From Hahella sp. HN01 (GTDB taxonomy: Bacteria; Pseudomonadota; Gammaproteobacteria; Pseudomonadales; Oleiphilaceae), in contig NZ_JAHMIN010000037.1 of the NCBI RefSeq assembly GCF_018986435.1, positions 13,388-66,066 of the forward strand: a stretch of 52,679 bases of DNA. Direction: 5' to 3'. Below, piece after piece: positions 1 to 8,291 of this stretch. The notes beneath the pieces are model-generated. The model ran no database searches. It was given only the letters and a program-made list of their open reading frames with translations, and was not told the origin of the DNA. The translations under genes were made by a program, and so were the position numbers. How positions within the stretch are numbered: the stretch's first letter is position 1; each line of letters starts with the position of its first letter.

Positions 1-595
1 CCCTGCCCGCCATACCGCTTTGATGCATGTCCACCGGGCTCGCCACGGTCACCAGATTGCGAATATTAGGATCTTGGCTCGCCGCTGCGTACATAAGCGT
101 CAGCAGCCCGCCCATGCAGTAGGAGAAAAAGGAGACGTCTTCGCGGCCGCTATGCAGACGGATTTGCCGCAACGCATCGGGCATCCACTGCGTTACATAG
201 GTTTCCAGAGACAGGTGAGAATGATCTTCGGTCACTTCACCCCAATCGATCAGATAAACGTCAAAGCCTTTGGCCAAAAAGTAACGGACAATGCTGCGTT
301 GCGGCAAAATATCGAAAATCATCGACGTCGCCGCCAAGGGCGGAACCAGCACCAACGGCGTGTGTTGCTTCACTCTTTCGACAGGGATAGTTTCATCGCC
401 GACCTGAATTTCGTCCTCTTCCAGCGGGAGATAGTGACGCACCGACATAATGCCGTCGCGGTAGATCTCCTCATACGGACTCAGATTCGCAATGAAGAAG
501 TTCTCGGAAAACAGATAGCGCTCAAGGGCGTTAAGAGCGCCCCACATTAGTTTTTCCGACCAGGCTGGGGCTTCCGCCTTTACATCCGCGACCAT
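1..595 (-). CDS. phaC: PHA synthase-like alpha/beta hydrolase, N-terminal part (gene runs off the window)
   Basis: The minus strand is open from an ATG at 595 to the window edge, about 198 residues. The translation begins MVADVKAEAPAWSEK and contains TPLVLVPPLAATSM, YLIDWGEV and the lipase-like box SYCMGG, in which cysteine replaces the usual nucleophilic serine. That G/S-x-C-x-G box and the preceding 'IDWG' segment are typical of poly(3-hydroxyalkanoate) synthases, which polymerise hydroxyacyl-CoA at cytoplasmic granules. The catalytic Asp and His lie outside the window, so subunit class (PhaC of class I/II, III, or a PhaC-like hydrolase) cannot be decided. No strong Shine-Dalgarno precedes the ATG; a later in-frame start is possible. 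Confidence 0.75.
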   Translation of the reverse strand, partial: MVADVKAEAPAWSEKLMWGALNALERYLFSENFFIANLSPYEEIYRDGIMSVRHYLPLEEDEIQVGDETIPVERVKQHTPLVLVPPLAATSMIFDILPQRSIVRYFLAKGFDVYLIDWGEVTEDHSHLSLETYVTQWMPDALRQIRLHSGREDVSFFSYCMGGLLTLMYAAASQDPNIRNLVTVASPVDMHQSGMAGR

Positions 596-633
596 ATTTT
601 AGTGCTCTGTGCTGTTGTTATTGTATTTTCACC

Positions 634-669
634 CGCTCATTCAGGCGGTTACGCCAACCTGAATGAGCG
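634..669 (-). terminator. Hairpin between tas and phaC-like gene, probable terminator
   Basis: A perfect 12-bp inverted repeat (CGCTCATTCAGG / CCTGAATGAGCG) with a 12-nt loop lies just downstream of the tas stop on the minus strand. No clear U-run follows, so it may be a weak or processing-type 3' end for tas. Confidence 0.5.
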
Positions 670-680
670 CAGCATACCTG

Positions 681-1718
681 TTAAGGGCATGGGAAAGTGT
701 AACGCTGATGCGCCTCTTCCAGATCCTGCAACACCTCGTTACTGAGCGTCAGATTAGCGCTGTCGATATTAGAACGCAGCTGATCCATGCTGGTGGCGCC
801 AATAATGTTGCTGGTGACGAAGGGTCGAGAAGTCACGAACGCCAGCGCCATTTGCGCCGGATCCAGCCCATGCTTTTCCGCTACTTCCACGTAAGTTTGC
901 GTCGCCAGTTCGGCTTGCGCTCCCAAGTAGCGACTGAAACGGCTGAATAACGTAATACGCGCATTGGCGGGACGCTGACCGCCCAGATATTTACCACTGA
1001 GAATGCCAAAGGCCAGCGGTGAGTACGCCAACAGCCCGATGCTCTCGCGGTGCGCCACTTCCGCCAGTCCGACTTCAAAGGTGCGATTCAATAAATTGTA
1101 GGGGTTTTGAATGCTCACCGCTCTGGGCAATCCAAGTGATTCAGCATAGCTGAGATACTTCATCGCCCCCCAGGGCGTCTCGTTGGAGAGTCCGATGTGC
1201 CGAACCTTGCCGCTTTTCACCAGCTCCGCCAGCGCTTCAAGGGTTTCAAGAATGGGGACGGCGTCCTCTTCTTCTTTGTGCTCATAACCCAGCTTGCCAA
1301 AGAAGTTCGTGTTGCGGTCCGGCCAATGCACCTGATACAGGTCCACGTAGTCGGTTTGCAAACGTTGAAGGCTGGCGTCGATGGCTTCGCTTATATGGGC
1401 GACGGTCAATCGCGGCCCGCCGCGCAGATAACTGAATGAGGCGGCGGGACCGGTAACCTTCGTGGCGATAATCAATTTGTTGCGGTCACTGCGTTTTTTC
1501 AGCCAGGAACCAAGATAGGCCTCCGTGCGTCCTTGCGTATCCGCCTGAGGCGGCACCGGATACATCTCCGCCGTATCAATGAAGTTAATACCCTGATCTA
1601 CGGAGTAATTCAGCTGCTCGTGCGCTTCCGCTTCCGTATTCTGTTGCCCCCAGGTCATCGTGCCCAGACAAATGGCGCTGACGTTCAGGTCCGTTTTTCC
1701 TAACTGACGGTATTGCAT
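681..1718 (-). CDS. tas: Tas-type NADP(H)-dependent aldo-keto reductase
   Basis: A 345-residue aldo-keto reductase expected to reduce carbonyls with NADPH in the cytoplasm. The start MQYRQLGKTDLNVSAICLGTM is characteristic of the E. coli Tas branch, and the length fits that family (about 346). Catalytic tetrad candidates are visible in order: Asp and Tyr in FIDTAEMYP (about residues 48-54), Lys in IIATKV and His in QVHWPD. The cofactor-binding C-terminal segment (SNIIGATS) is also present. It is divergent from the glycosyltransferase gene with roughly 190 bp between the favoured starts. The physiological substrate is not evident from sequence. Confidence 0.88.
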   Translation of the reverse strand: MQYRQLGKTDLNVSAICLGTMTWGQQNTEAEAHEQLNYSVDQGINFIDTAEMYPVPPQADTQGRTEAYLGSWLKKRSDRNKLIIATKVTGPAASFSYLRGGPRLTVAHISEAIDASLQRLQTDYVDLYQVHWPDRNTNFFGKLGYEHKEEEDAVPILETLEALAELVKSGKVRHIGLSNETPWGAMKYLSYAESLGLPRAVSIQNPYNLLNRTFEVGLAEVAHRESIGLLAYSPLAFGILSGKYLGGQRPANARITLFSRFSRYLGAQAELATQTYVEVAEKHGLDPAQMALAFVTSRPFVTSNIIGATSMDQLRSNIDSANLTLSNEVLQDLEEAHQRYTFPCP

Positions 1719-1906
1719 GGCATCCCCTTCTGAGTAATCACATTAGCGGCGAACAGGCCCGCAGCCTGCAAAATATGGCGGTTGACCGCAAACCATAACG
1801 GTCGACTACAAAAATGGCAATCGTCACAAATCTGCAATCTCCGATTAGTTTTTCTGTAACTTTGCGGGAGGAAGGTAGTCCTAGCCAAGCCATATTTGTG
1901 AGATGC

Positions 1907-3154
1907 ATGATTTTAAAGCACAGCTTGCAGGACATTCAGGGACGAGCCGCTGAAGCGGAACGGGAACGTCCGCGCCCCAAAATAGCCATTGTGACCGAAA
2001 CTTTCTTCCCCGAAATCAATGGCGTCGCCAATACGCTGCGCTACGTCAGCGAAGGATTATCCCGCCAATACCGGGTGCAGGTGGTGCGCCCCAATCAGCC
2101 TCTCGGAGAGAGGCGCGAGCTGATTGACGCCATGGAGCATATTCTGGTGCGCGGCCGTCCGATTCCTGGATACGGTGAGCTGAAGTTCGGCCTGCCCTGC
2201 CGCCGGCGCTTATTGAAAGCCTGGCGCCAGGACACGCCAAGCGCCGTTTATGTAGCGACTCAGGGTCCTTTGGGCTGGAGCGCGGTGAGCGCGGCTACCG
2301 AGTTGGGCGTGCCGGTGGTCAGCGGCTTTCACACCAACTTCCACAGTTACAGCGCCTTTTACGGATTCGGCTGGTTAACCAAACTCATCACCCGCTACCT
2401 GACCTGGTTTCATCACCGCACGCTGCTGACGCTGACGCCGACCCGGCAAACCGCCGAGGCCGTTTCCGAGATGGGAGTGCGCAACACCCGGGTCTGGAGC
2501 CGGGGCGTGGATTGCAGTCAGTTCAATCCCTCGCTTCGCTGTCAGCATCTGCGTGAGGAATGGGGAGTGCGCGAGGAAAGCCCTGTATTCATTTATGTGG
2601 GGCGCCTCGCCAGCGAGAAAAATATTCATCTCGCGATCGCCGCCTTCCGACGCGCCCAACAACAGGTCAGCAAGGCGCGCATGGTGATGGTGGGCGGCGG
2701 CCCTTTGCGGGAACGCATCGCCGCCAAACATCCGGACATCATTCTGGCGGGCGTGAAACGCGGCGACGATCTGGCGCGCCACTACGCCAGCGCAGACATT
2801 TTTCTGTTTCCCAGCCTCACCGACACCTTCGGCAATGTCGTCCTGGAGGCGATGGCCAGCGGCCTGGGAATCGTCAGTTTCGACGACGCCGCCGCCCGTG
2901 AACACCTGGAGCACGAAGTCAGCGGCATGTTGGCGCCACAACAGGACTGCGACGCGTTCTGCCGTCACGCCCTGACGTTGGCGCTGCGTCCGAGCCATCT
3001 CAAGCGCCTTCGCGCCGCGGCGCGCGGTCGCGCACTACCGTTGGATTGGAGTCAGATTGTCGATCGTTTCGCACACATTCTTTTGTCCGGAGAAGCCAAA
3101 GGGGAGCAACAACATGAATCAGCCAAGAGCCTCAGAGCTGTTTCGCCGAGCTGA
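1907..3154 (+). CDS. GT4-family glycosyltransferase
   Basis: A GT-B fold glycosyltransferase. The N-terminal domain opens with KIAIVTETFFPEINGVANTL, the typical donor/acceptor loop of family GT4 enzymes acting on lipid acceptors such as diacylglycerol or phosphatidylinositol. The C-terminal Rossmann domain contains FIYVGRLASEKNI, a glycine-rich loop (VMVGGGPLRERI) and the retaining-GT motif SLTDTFGNVVLEAMASG with its E-x7-E-like pattern. I chose ATG 1907; the frame stays open to an ATG at 1814, but those 31 extra residues look noncoding and would crowd the tas promoter. Its end overlaps the PAP2 phosphatase gene by 41 bp, suggesting a two-gene operon for membrane lipid or glycolipid modification. 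Confidence 0.85.
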   Translation: MILKHSLQDIQGRAAEAERERPRPKIAIVTETFFPEINGVANTLRYVSEGLSRQYRVQVVRPNQPLGERRELIDAMEHILVRGRPIPGYGELKFGLPCRRRLLKAWRQDTPSAVYVATQGPLGWSAVSAATELGVPVVSGFHTNFHSYSAFYGFGWLTKLITRYLTWFHHRTLLTLTPTRQTAEAVSEMGVRNTRVWSRGVDCSQFNPSLRCQHLREEWGVREESPVFIYVGRLASEKNIHLAIAAFRRAQQQVSKARMVMVGGGPLRERIAAKHPDIILAGVKRGDDLARHYASADIFLFPSLTDTFGNVVLEAMASGLGIVSFDDAAAREHLEHEVSGMLAPQQDCDAFCRHALTLALRPSHLKRLRAAARGRALPLDWSQIVDRFAHILLSGEAKGEQQHESAKSLRAVSPS

Positions 3155-3641
3155 CGAGCTTGAGCAAAGCATCTGCCGCACCGCCATCGCCTGGGCCAGA
3201 CGCCGTCGGCTCGCGCCGTTTTTCCGTACAGTAAGTCGCCTCGGCGACGGAGTGTTCTGGTACGCCCTGATCGGCGTCGTATGCATGATTGAAGGCTGGG
3301 AAACCGGGCGCTTCATGATTGTCACCGCCCTCATCTGCACCGCGATCTATAAGCTACTCAAGCTTTGGCTCGTACGTGAACGTCCCTTCATCACCCATAA
3401 CGACATTACTTGCGACGCCAAAGTGCTGGACAAATACAGCTTCCCCAGCGGCCACACTCTGCACGCGGTATGCTTCACTCTGCTGACTGCGGAAATCAGT
3501 CCCGTTCTGGCGTTGTGCGTGCTGCCTTTTACGCTTTGTGTCGCATTATCTCGAGTAGTGCTTGGCCTGCATTATCCCAGCGACGTGCTGGTTGGCGCCG
3601 CCATCGGCTTTTCCATTGGGGCCACAGCCTTGTCCATATAG
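3114..3641 (+). CDS. PAP2-family membrane phosphatase
   Basis: A 175-residue integral membrane phosphatase of the PAP2 superfamily (phosphatidic acid, PGP or undecaprenyl-pyrophosphate phosphatases). All three active-site signatures are present: K-x6-RP as KLWLVRERP, PSGH as FPSGHTLH, and SR-x5-H-x3-D as SRVVLGLHYPSD. Several hydrophobic helices flank them. Start ATG 3114 is fixed by AAAGGGGAG seven bases upstream; longer in-frame extensions lie inside the glycosyltransferase gene. Overlap with that gene implies translational coupling. Substrate cannot be told from sequence, but a lipid phosphate is likely. Confidence 0.85.
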   Translation: MNQPRASELFRRADELEQSICRTAIAWARRRRLAPFFRTVSRLGDGVFWYALIGVVCMIEGWETGRFMIVTALICTAIYKLLKLWLVRERPFITHNDITCDAKVLDKYSFPSGHTLHAVCFTLLTAEISPVLALCVLPFTLCVALSRVVLGLHYPSDVLVGAAIGFSIGATALSI

Positions 3642-3758
3642 GCCTATAGAGCTAGAGAACAGACTGTACAAAAACAAGCCTAGAGGGCATATGACAAATA
3701 ATTAACCATCTCTCCTACGGGAACGCGCTGGAATCGGCTTCCGCACGCGTTTATACCA

Positions 3759-3788
3759 TGGACCCTGAGCGAACGATTAAAGTACAAT
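3759..3788 (+). promoter_or_regulatory. Candidate sigma70 promoter for minCDE
   Basis: TGGACC and TACAAT separated by 18 bp lie about 40 bp ahead of minC. Four of six -35 and five of six -10 bases match consensus. The rest of the 187-bp gap after the PAP2 gene shows no gene or clear terminator. Confidence 0.35.
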
Positions 3789-3828
3789 CCCGGCAACGAC
3801 AAAAAAACGATAGGGATTAACTTTTATT

Positions 3829-4584
3829 ATGCCGCAGGCGACTGCCGACCTATTTTCGTCACCTTGCTTGCAGTTCAAGGGTAGCATGGTTCCCCTAACC
3901 ACCCTGGAGCTGTTGTATTTCGAACCGGATAAATTCTCCGAAGAATTACGGGAAAAGGTGAAGCAAGCTCCCAACCTGTTTCATAACCTGCCTATCGTCG
4001 TTGGACTCGAAAAACTGGCTGAAGCCCACTCTCCTCTCGATTTCTCCTTGATTCAAACGCTTTGCGAACAAGAAGGCATTCGCCTGATCGGGGTGAGGAC
4101 AGATGCGCCGGAACAGACTTCCGCCGCACAGACTGCCGGGCTGGCGGTGTTTCAACCGTCCCGAGGAACCCGAAACGCAGAGGCGGAAACGCCTGTACAG
4201 GAGCCAGCGCCCAGCGCCGCCACTGAGACCGGGCGAGATGAAGCGCAGCCTCAGCGTGTAGCCAATCGCGTCATCACCACGCCCGTCCGCTCAGGGCAAC
4301 AGGTGTACGCCCCCGGCGGCGATCTGATCGTGTTGGCGCCGGTCAGCGCCGGCGCAGAAATTCTGGCCGACGGCAATATTCACGTCTACGCTCCATTACG
4401 TGGACGCGCGCTGGCTGGAGTGCAAGGGAACGCCAGCGCCCGCATATTCTGCCAGAGCCTGGAGGCTGAGCTTGTATCAGTAGCGGGGCAGTATAAAATC
4501 AGTGAAGACTTACAGGGCGAGCATTGGAAACAAGCGGCGCAAATATGCCTGGACGGGGAAAAGCTGACAATAAAGGCCATGTAG
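3829..4584 (+). CDS. minC: Septum-site inhibitor MinC
   Basis: MinC, 251 residues, blocks FtsZ polymerisation at the cell poles when recruited to the membrane by MinD. The N-terminal FtsZ-inhibitory domain includes LQFKGSMVPLTTLEL, and the C-terminal beta-helix dimerisation domain carries the diagnostic PLRGRALAG segment and the VYAPGGDLIVLAPVSAGAE repeat. A proline/glutamate-rich linker (about residues 110-150) separates the two. The start at 3829 keeps the upstream residues that align with Pseudomonas MinC; the internal Met at the GSM motif would delete a conserved strand. First gene of minCDE. Confidence 0.95.
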   Translation: MPQATADLFSSPCLQFKGSMVPLTTLELLYFEPDKFSEELREKVKQAPNLFHNLPIVVGLEKLAEAHSPLDFSLIQTLCEQEGIRLIGVRTDAPEQTSAAQTAGLAVFQPSRGTRNAEAETPVQEPAPSAATETGRDEAQPQRVANRVITTPVRSGQQVYAPGGDLIVLAPVSAGAEILADGNIHVYAPLRGRALAGVQGNASARIFCQSLEAELVSVAGQYKISEDLQGEHWKQAAQICLDGEKLTIKAM

Positions 4585-4671
4585 CGGCTGCAAAACAGGA
4601 TCGACGGGTTGCTTTGGGAAAGAGCTTTATAATTTTCAACTTACAGAGATTGAGTGGAAAGGGTTACCAAA

Positions 4672-5487
4672 TTGAGCAAAATTATCGTAATTACCTCAGG
4701 TAAAGGCGGTGTAGGCAAAACAACCACCAGCGCGTCGATTGCTTCAGGTTTGTCGAAGCTGGGCCATAAAACGGTAGTCATTGATTTTGATGTAGGCCTG
4801 CGCAACCTCGATCTGATTCTCAACTGCGAGCGCCGTGTTGTTTATGACTTCGTCAACGTCATCAACAATGAAGCCAGCCTTAATCAGGCGCTTATCAAAG
4901 ATAAATACACAGAGAACATGAGCATTCTGCCAGCGTCGCAGACCCGCGATAAAGAAGCCCTCTCGAAGGAAGGGGTGGAACGGGTGCTGAACGAGCTGTC
5001 CGAAACCTTTGAATACATTATCTGCGACTCCCCGGCGGGCATTGAGCACGGCGCCATGATGGCGTTGTATTACGCCGACGAAGCCGTTGTCGTCACCAAC
5101 CCGGAAGTATCCTCGGTGCGTGACTCCGACCGTATTCTGGGCATCCTGCACAGCAAATCCCGGCGCGCGGAAATGGGCCTAGATCCGGTGAAAGAGCACC
5201 TGTTGCTGACTCGCTACAATCCTGAGCGCGTGCAGAACGGTGAAATGCTGAGCGTACAGGACGTAGAAGAAATTCTGGCGGTGCCGTTGCTGGGCGTTAT
5301 TCCAGAGTCCAAATCCGTTCTGACCGCCTCCAACCAGGGCGTTCCCGTCATTCACGACCAACAAAGCGACGCAGGCCAAGCCTATGCGGACGCTGTCGCC
5401 CGTCTTTTGGGTGAAGATCGCGAGCACCGTTTTCTGGACGTACAGAAAAAAGGCTTCTTCCAGCGCGTGTTTGGAGGTAAGGCATGA
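4672..5487 (+). CDS. minD: Septum-site ATPase MinD
   Basis: MinD, 271 residues, is the membrane-binding ParA/MinD-type ATPase that recruits MinC and oscillates with MinE. The deviant Walker [10 protein letters not shown] lies at the N terminus, followed by [19 protein letters not shown] and the switch region CDSPAGIE. The C terminus ([14 protein letters not shown]) is the amphipathic membrane-targeting helix. I place the start at TTG 4672, where homologues begin ([10 protein letters not shown]), with GGAAAGGG eight bases upstream. A GTG at 4654 is an alternative adding six residues. It overlaps minE by four bases (ATGA). Confidence 0.96.
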   Translation: MSKIIVITSGKGGVGKTTTSASIASGLSKLGHKTVVIDFDVGLRNLDLILNCERRVVYDFVNVINNEASLNQALIKDKYTENMSILPASQTRDKEALSKEGVERVLNELSETFEYIICDSPAGIEHGAMMALYYADEAVVVTNPEVSSVRDSDRILGILHSKSRRAEMGLDPVKEHLLLTRYNPERVQNGEMLSVQDVEEILAVPLLGVIPESKSVLTASNQGVPVIHDQQSDAGQAYADAVARLLGEDREHRFLDVQKKGFFQRVFGGKA

Positions 5488-5732
5488 GCTTCTGGGATTA
5501 TTTCCGCAGCAACAAACAGGCGACCGCTTCCGTAGCGAAAGAGCGTCTGCAGATCATCGTTGCCCACGAACGATCCCAGCGCAATCAACCGGATTACCTG
5601 CCGCAACTGCAACAGGAAATCCTGGAAGTGATCGGTAAGTACGTCAAAATCAACCGGGAAGATATCCAGGTGCAGATTGACCGCAATGATGACTGCGCCG
5701 TACTGGAGCTGAACATCACCCTCCCCGAATGA
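5484..5732 (+). CDS. minE: Division topological specificity factor MinE
   Basis: MinE, 82 residues, stimulates MinD ATPase and confines the MinCD inhibitor to cell poles. The N-terminal anti-MinCD helix/strand region includes [17 protein letters not shown], and the C-terminal dimerisation domain ends with [13 protein letters not shown]. Length is normal for gammaproteobacteria. Its ATG overlaps the minD stop, so translation is coupled within minCDE. Confidence 0.95.
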   Translation: MSFWDYFRSNKQATASVAKERLQIIVAHERSQRNQPDYLPQLQQEILEVIGKYVKINREDIQVQIDRNDDCAVLELNITLPE

Positions 5733-5738
5733 GTTCTC

Positions 5739-5775
5739 AGCCCGCGCATCACTCGGCTTGACGCGCGGGCTTGCA
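5739..5775 (+). terminator. Terminator-like hairpin after minE
   Basis: AGCCCGCGC and GCGCGGGCT pair as a 9-bp GC-rich stem with a 15-nt loop. It is followed by TTGCATCTT, a poor U-run, seven bases after the minE stop. Confidence 0.55.
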
Positions 5776-5807
5776 TCTTACCTTTCGTTTATACGCTTAT
5801 TTCCTTT

Positions 5808-5837
5808 ATATATCATTTCCATATATATCGTTTCCAT
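5808..5837 (+). repeat. Short 15-bp tandem repeat between minE and START gene
   Basis: Two adjacent copies of ATATATCRTTTCCAT (one mismatch) lie in an AT-rich part of the 256-bp gap between minE and the START-domain gene. Nothing else is evident in the gap apart from the minE terminator. Confidence 0.6.
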
Positions 5838-5988
5838 ATCCCGCACCTCACCCGGCGCCCTGAACTCGATTCAGTCGCCACCTGTAAATGGGCGTTTCTT
5901 ATCATTTTGACGCTGTCGCAAGTGCTAACATAACAGCCCGAAAACGGCCACCACCGCTCAGGCTTCTTATGGAGAAACAACTATAACA

Positions 5989-6723
5989 ATGCGGCGCTCA
6001 CACCTGACACACACTTCCCAAAAACATATATTCGTCGGCTTTCTGTTCAGCATCTTTTTATTGTTCACATCGATTTCCACTCAAGCAGAGATCCCAATGG
6101 ATTCTGAGCGGTGGCGACTTGAGTTCGATAAAGACGGGGTAAAAATCTTCACCATGGATTTTCCCGGGTCCGATTTCAAAGCGTTCAAAGCAGAAACGGT
6201 GCTGAATACGCCGTTGCGCTCTATTCTCGCGGTTATGGCTGACCCTACATCCTGTATGAAATGGGTGCATGGCTGCATCGCCTCAGAGGAAGTGGAGCGC
6301 GACAACTTCACCAGGCGTTACGCCTATTCCGTGAATGACTTGCCCTGGCCAGTGCGGGATCGGGACTATGTGCTGGAAATCAGCACTCAGCGCGATCCCG
6401 CCACTCAGGCAGTGACCATGGATATGTACGCCGTAGACGGTAAAGTGCCGGAAAAAGATAAGTATGTGCGCGTGCATCAACAAGAGACGCACTACCTGTT
6501 TCAACCACAGGGGGAATCGCAGACGCGCATGACCTGGCTGCAGCATACCGAACCCGCTGGAGCCATCCCCAGTTGGCTGGTGAACTCGCTGATTGTCGAT
6601 ATCCCCTACAAGTCCATGCGCGCGCTGGAGAAGCTGGCCAATAGCGATCCCTATCGCAATGCCCGCGTGCGCTACGATGACGCAGGGAATGTCGTCGCCG
6701 TGGAAACCAAAGCCGAGCAATAA
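5989..6723 (+). CDS. Exported START-domain lipid-binding protein
   Basis: A 244-residue protein with a basic N terminus and hydrophobic stretch (FVGFLFSIFLLFTSIS) ending in TQA-E, a probable Sec signal peptide, so the mature domain would be periplasmic. The rest resembles START (StAR-related lipid transfer) domains: W-x-LEFDKDGVKIFT near the mature start, CMKWVHGCIASEEVE, and NDLPWPVRDRDYVL, a hallmark stretch of bacterial START proteins. Such proteins are thought to bind lipids or other hydrophobic ligands; no specific ligand can be inferred. It is convergent with the CBS gene, only two bases apart. Confidence 0.8.
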   Translation: MRRSHLTHTSQKHIFVGFLFSIFLLFTSISTQAEIPMDSERWRLEFDKDGVKIFTMDFPGSDFKAFKAETVLNTPLRSILAVMADPTSCMKWVHGCIASEEVERDNFTRRYAYSVNDLPWPVRDRDYVLEISTQRDPATQAVTMDMYAVDGKVPEKDKYVRVHQQETHYLFQPQGESQTRMTWLQHTEPAGAIPSWLVNSLIVDIPYKSMRALEKLANSDPYRNARVRYDDAGNVVAVETKAEQ

Positions 6724-6725
6724 CC

Positions 6726-7196
6726 TTATTCGTTCAGGCTTTCTTTCAACACTTTCAGCATGTCGTAGGTGGTGATGATTCCCACCACCTTTTTATCGCG
6801 CATGACGAAAATCCGGTGCAGGTGCTCTTTCATCATCAGCTCCGCCACTTCCGACAAGGGCGTGCTTTCAGTGACATACAGCAGGATGGGAGACATGATG
6901 TCGCCCACCTCCACCGGCACTTTCACCATTTCCTCAAAAATGAACTGACGCAGACGGCGAGCTTCTTTTTGCTCCTCCGGCGTCATTTGAGCGTCGTAAT
7001 TAGTGTCGACATGGTTGAGATGGAAATCCGCGATGTCGGACAACGTGGCGATGCCGACCACTTCATTGCGGTCATTCACCACAGGACTGCCGGAAATGCC
7101 ATTCTGGGCCAGAAACGCGCCGAACTTTTGCATCGTCCAGCTGGCGGGTACGGATTTAATGTGGGGCGTCATGATGTCGCTTGCGACCAGAGTCAT
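6726..7196 (-). CDS. Two-CBS-domain protein
   Basis: A 156-residue stand-alone CBS pair. The first CBS motif runs from ASDIMTPHIKSVPAS to VVGIATLSDIADF, the second from GDIMSPILLYVTESTPL to VVGIITTYDML. Bacterial proteins of this layout bind adenine nucleotides and modulate partner proteins or act as energy sensors. A linker of charged residues (MTPEEQKEARRLRQF) separates the domains. It is divergent from the TetR gene across about 160 bp. No partner is encoded next to it. Confidence 0.85.
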   Translation of the reverse strand: MTLVASDIMTPHIKSVPASWTMQKFGAFLAQNGISGSPVVNDRNEVVGIATLSDIADFHLNHVDTNYDAQMTPEEQKEARRLRQFIFEEMVKVPVEVGDIMSPILLYVTESTPLSEVAELMMKEHLHRIFVMRDKKVVGIITTYDMLKVLKESLNE

Positions 7197-7285
7197 CGTC
7201 CAAAATCCTCTTCAGGTCGGCGGAATTATTATCGTTGCGCGAAACATTCTACTCTTCCCCCATAGCCATGCCTAGTTCACAACAC

Positions 7286-7333
7286 TTGAAGAGTGCTTCA
7301 ATGCTAGAATAACGACGTCTATCGTTTAACGAT
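7286..7333. promoter_or_regulatory. Two dyads in the CBS/tetR intergenic region, candidate TetR operators
   Basis: TTGAAG-N4-CTTCAA (7286-7301) and ATCGTT-T-AACGAT (7321-7333) are perfect dyads ahead of the divergently placed tetR gene. A -10-like TAGAAT (7305-7310) lies between them. TetR proteins commonly autoregulate from such palindromes; the assignment is inference from position. Confidence 0.4.
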
Positions 7334-7359
7334 GTAGTACTAAGCAGGTAAACGTCTCA

Positions 7360-8028
7360 GTGAAACACCCAACCCGGCGCAGCCGCGCTATTGATGAGCA
7401 AGAAAAGGCCGCGCGCCGACTCAGCATACTGGAAGCCGCTCGCGCGCTTTACTTACTGCAGCCCACACAGCTGCCGTCAGTAATCAGCATCGCCCAGCAG
7501 GCTGGCCTGGCCAAAGGAACCGTGTACCTTTACTTCAAAACCAAAGAAGAAATCTTTCTCGATCTGCTTGGCGCGTTATACCAGCAGCTACTGCAAGAAC
7601 TGGCGGAGGTCGCTGAGGACAGAGAGAAATCTAACGAAGACCTGATCGGCGGACTGATCGATCAAACGACCCAGTTTGTTCAGGAGCACCCTCATTTTAT
7701 GCCGCTGGCCTCCATGACCAGCTCCATTCTAGAACGCAATGTGGAAGCAGAGCGCGTCGCCGACTTTAAAGCGGAATTGATGGGACGCATCCAAATACTG
7801 GCCGTCGGCTTACGGCGTCATTTACCCCAACTTACCGAAACCCAGTGTCTCAACCTGCTGCTTCACACCAATGCATTGCTGTTGGGACTGTGGCAGATGC
7901 AAAGCGTTCCCGCTCAGGTGAAAGAAGTCTTAACGCAACGCAACCTGGACGCACTGGTTCCAGCATTTGAGCCCGCGTTGAGAGAATCCATGACCTTGCT
8001 ATGGCGCGGAGTCCTGCAACCAGCCTAA
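7360..8028 (+). CDS. TetR-family transcriptional regulator
   Basis: A 222-residue TetR/AcrR-type repressor starting at GTG 7360. The N-terminal helix-turn-helix is clear: LSILEAARALYLL, then SVISIAQQAGLAKGTVYLYF and KTKEEIFLDLL (about residues 20-70). The C-terminal ligand/dimerisation domain is divergent, as usual, so the ligand is unknown. Neighbours are a CBS protein and the PhoH gene, with no obvious transporter target. Two palindromes upstream may be its own operators. Confidence 0.85.
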   Translation: MKHPTRRSRAIDEQEKAARRLSILEAARALYLLQPTQLPSVISIAQQAGLAKGTVYLYFKTKEEIFLDLLGALYQQLLQELAEVAEDREKSNEDLIGGLIDQTTQFVQEHPHFMPLASMTSSILERNVEAERVADFKAELMGRIQILAVGLRRHLPQLTETQCLNLLLHTNALLLGLWQMQSVPAQVKEVLTQRNLDALVPAFEPALRESMTLLWRGVLQPA

Positions 8029-8090
8029 TCCGTTTTTTATTATTCCAAATACTTCCAAAATTACATGCGTAGGTTATTATGCAAGTGAGG

Positions 8091-8141
8091 GACGTTAAAT
8101 GACTGCTCGGTTACCGCAGAGAAACCAAGTCCTTTAACGTC
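8091..8141. repeat. 51-bp inverted repeat upstream of the PIN-PhoH gene
   Basis: GACGTTAAA (8091-8099) and TTTAACGTC (8133-8141) form a perfect 9-bp stem. Inside, CT-GGTT and AACC-AG can pair with one bulge on each side. The 263-bp gap between tetR and the PhoH gene holds nothing else I recognise. It could be a tetR 3' structure, a leader element or a REP-like repeat. Confidence 0.5.
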
Positions 8142-8291
8142 GAACAATAACCAGACATCAATGGCAGGGAGTGGGTTGTTGATTCAAACCTACATATTCC
8201 TCACACATCCTCGCATTCGACCATCAGGCGCGACCTGCGCCAACCACTCCCAGACACGTTGCTGCTCATCAACCGGCAAAGGAAATAAAGC

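Noticed and set aside
20-550. Plus-strand ORF opposite the PHA-synthase-like gene
   Set aside because: The minus-strand frame gives a recognisable PhaC-like protein with the SYCMGG box; the plus frame is its antisense shadow.
4654-4671. GTG start for minD at 4654
   Set aside because: Homologues begin at the SKIIV segment and the GGAAAGGG ribosome site is correctly placed for TTG 4672; kept only as an alternative.
5808-5837. The 15-bp tandem repeat as an iteron or regulatory array
   Set aside because: Only two copies in AT-rich intergenic DNA; a chance slippage duplication is the simpler explanation.
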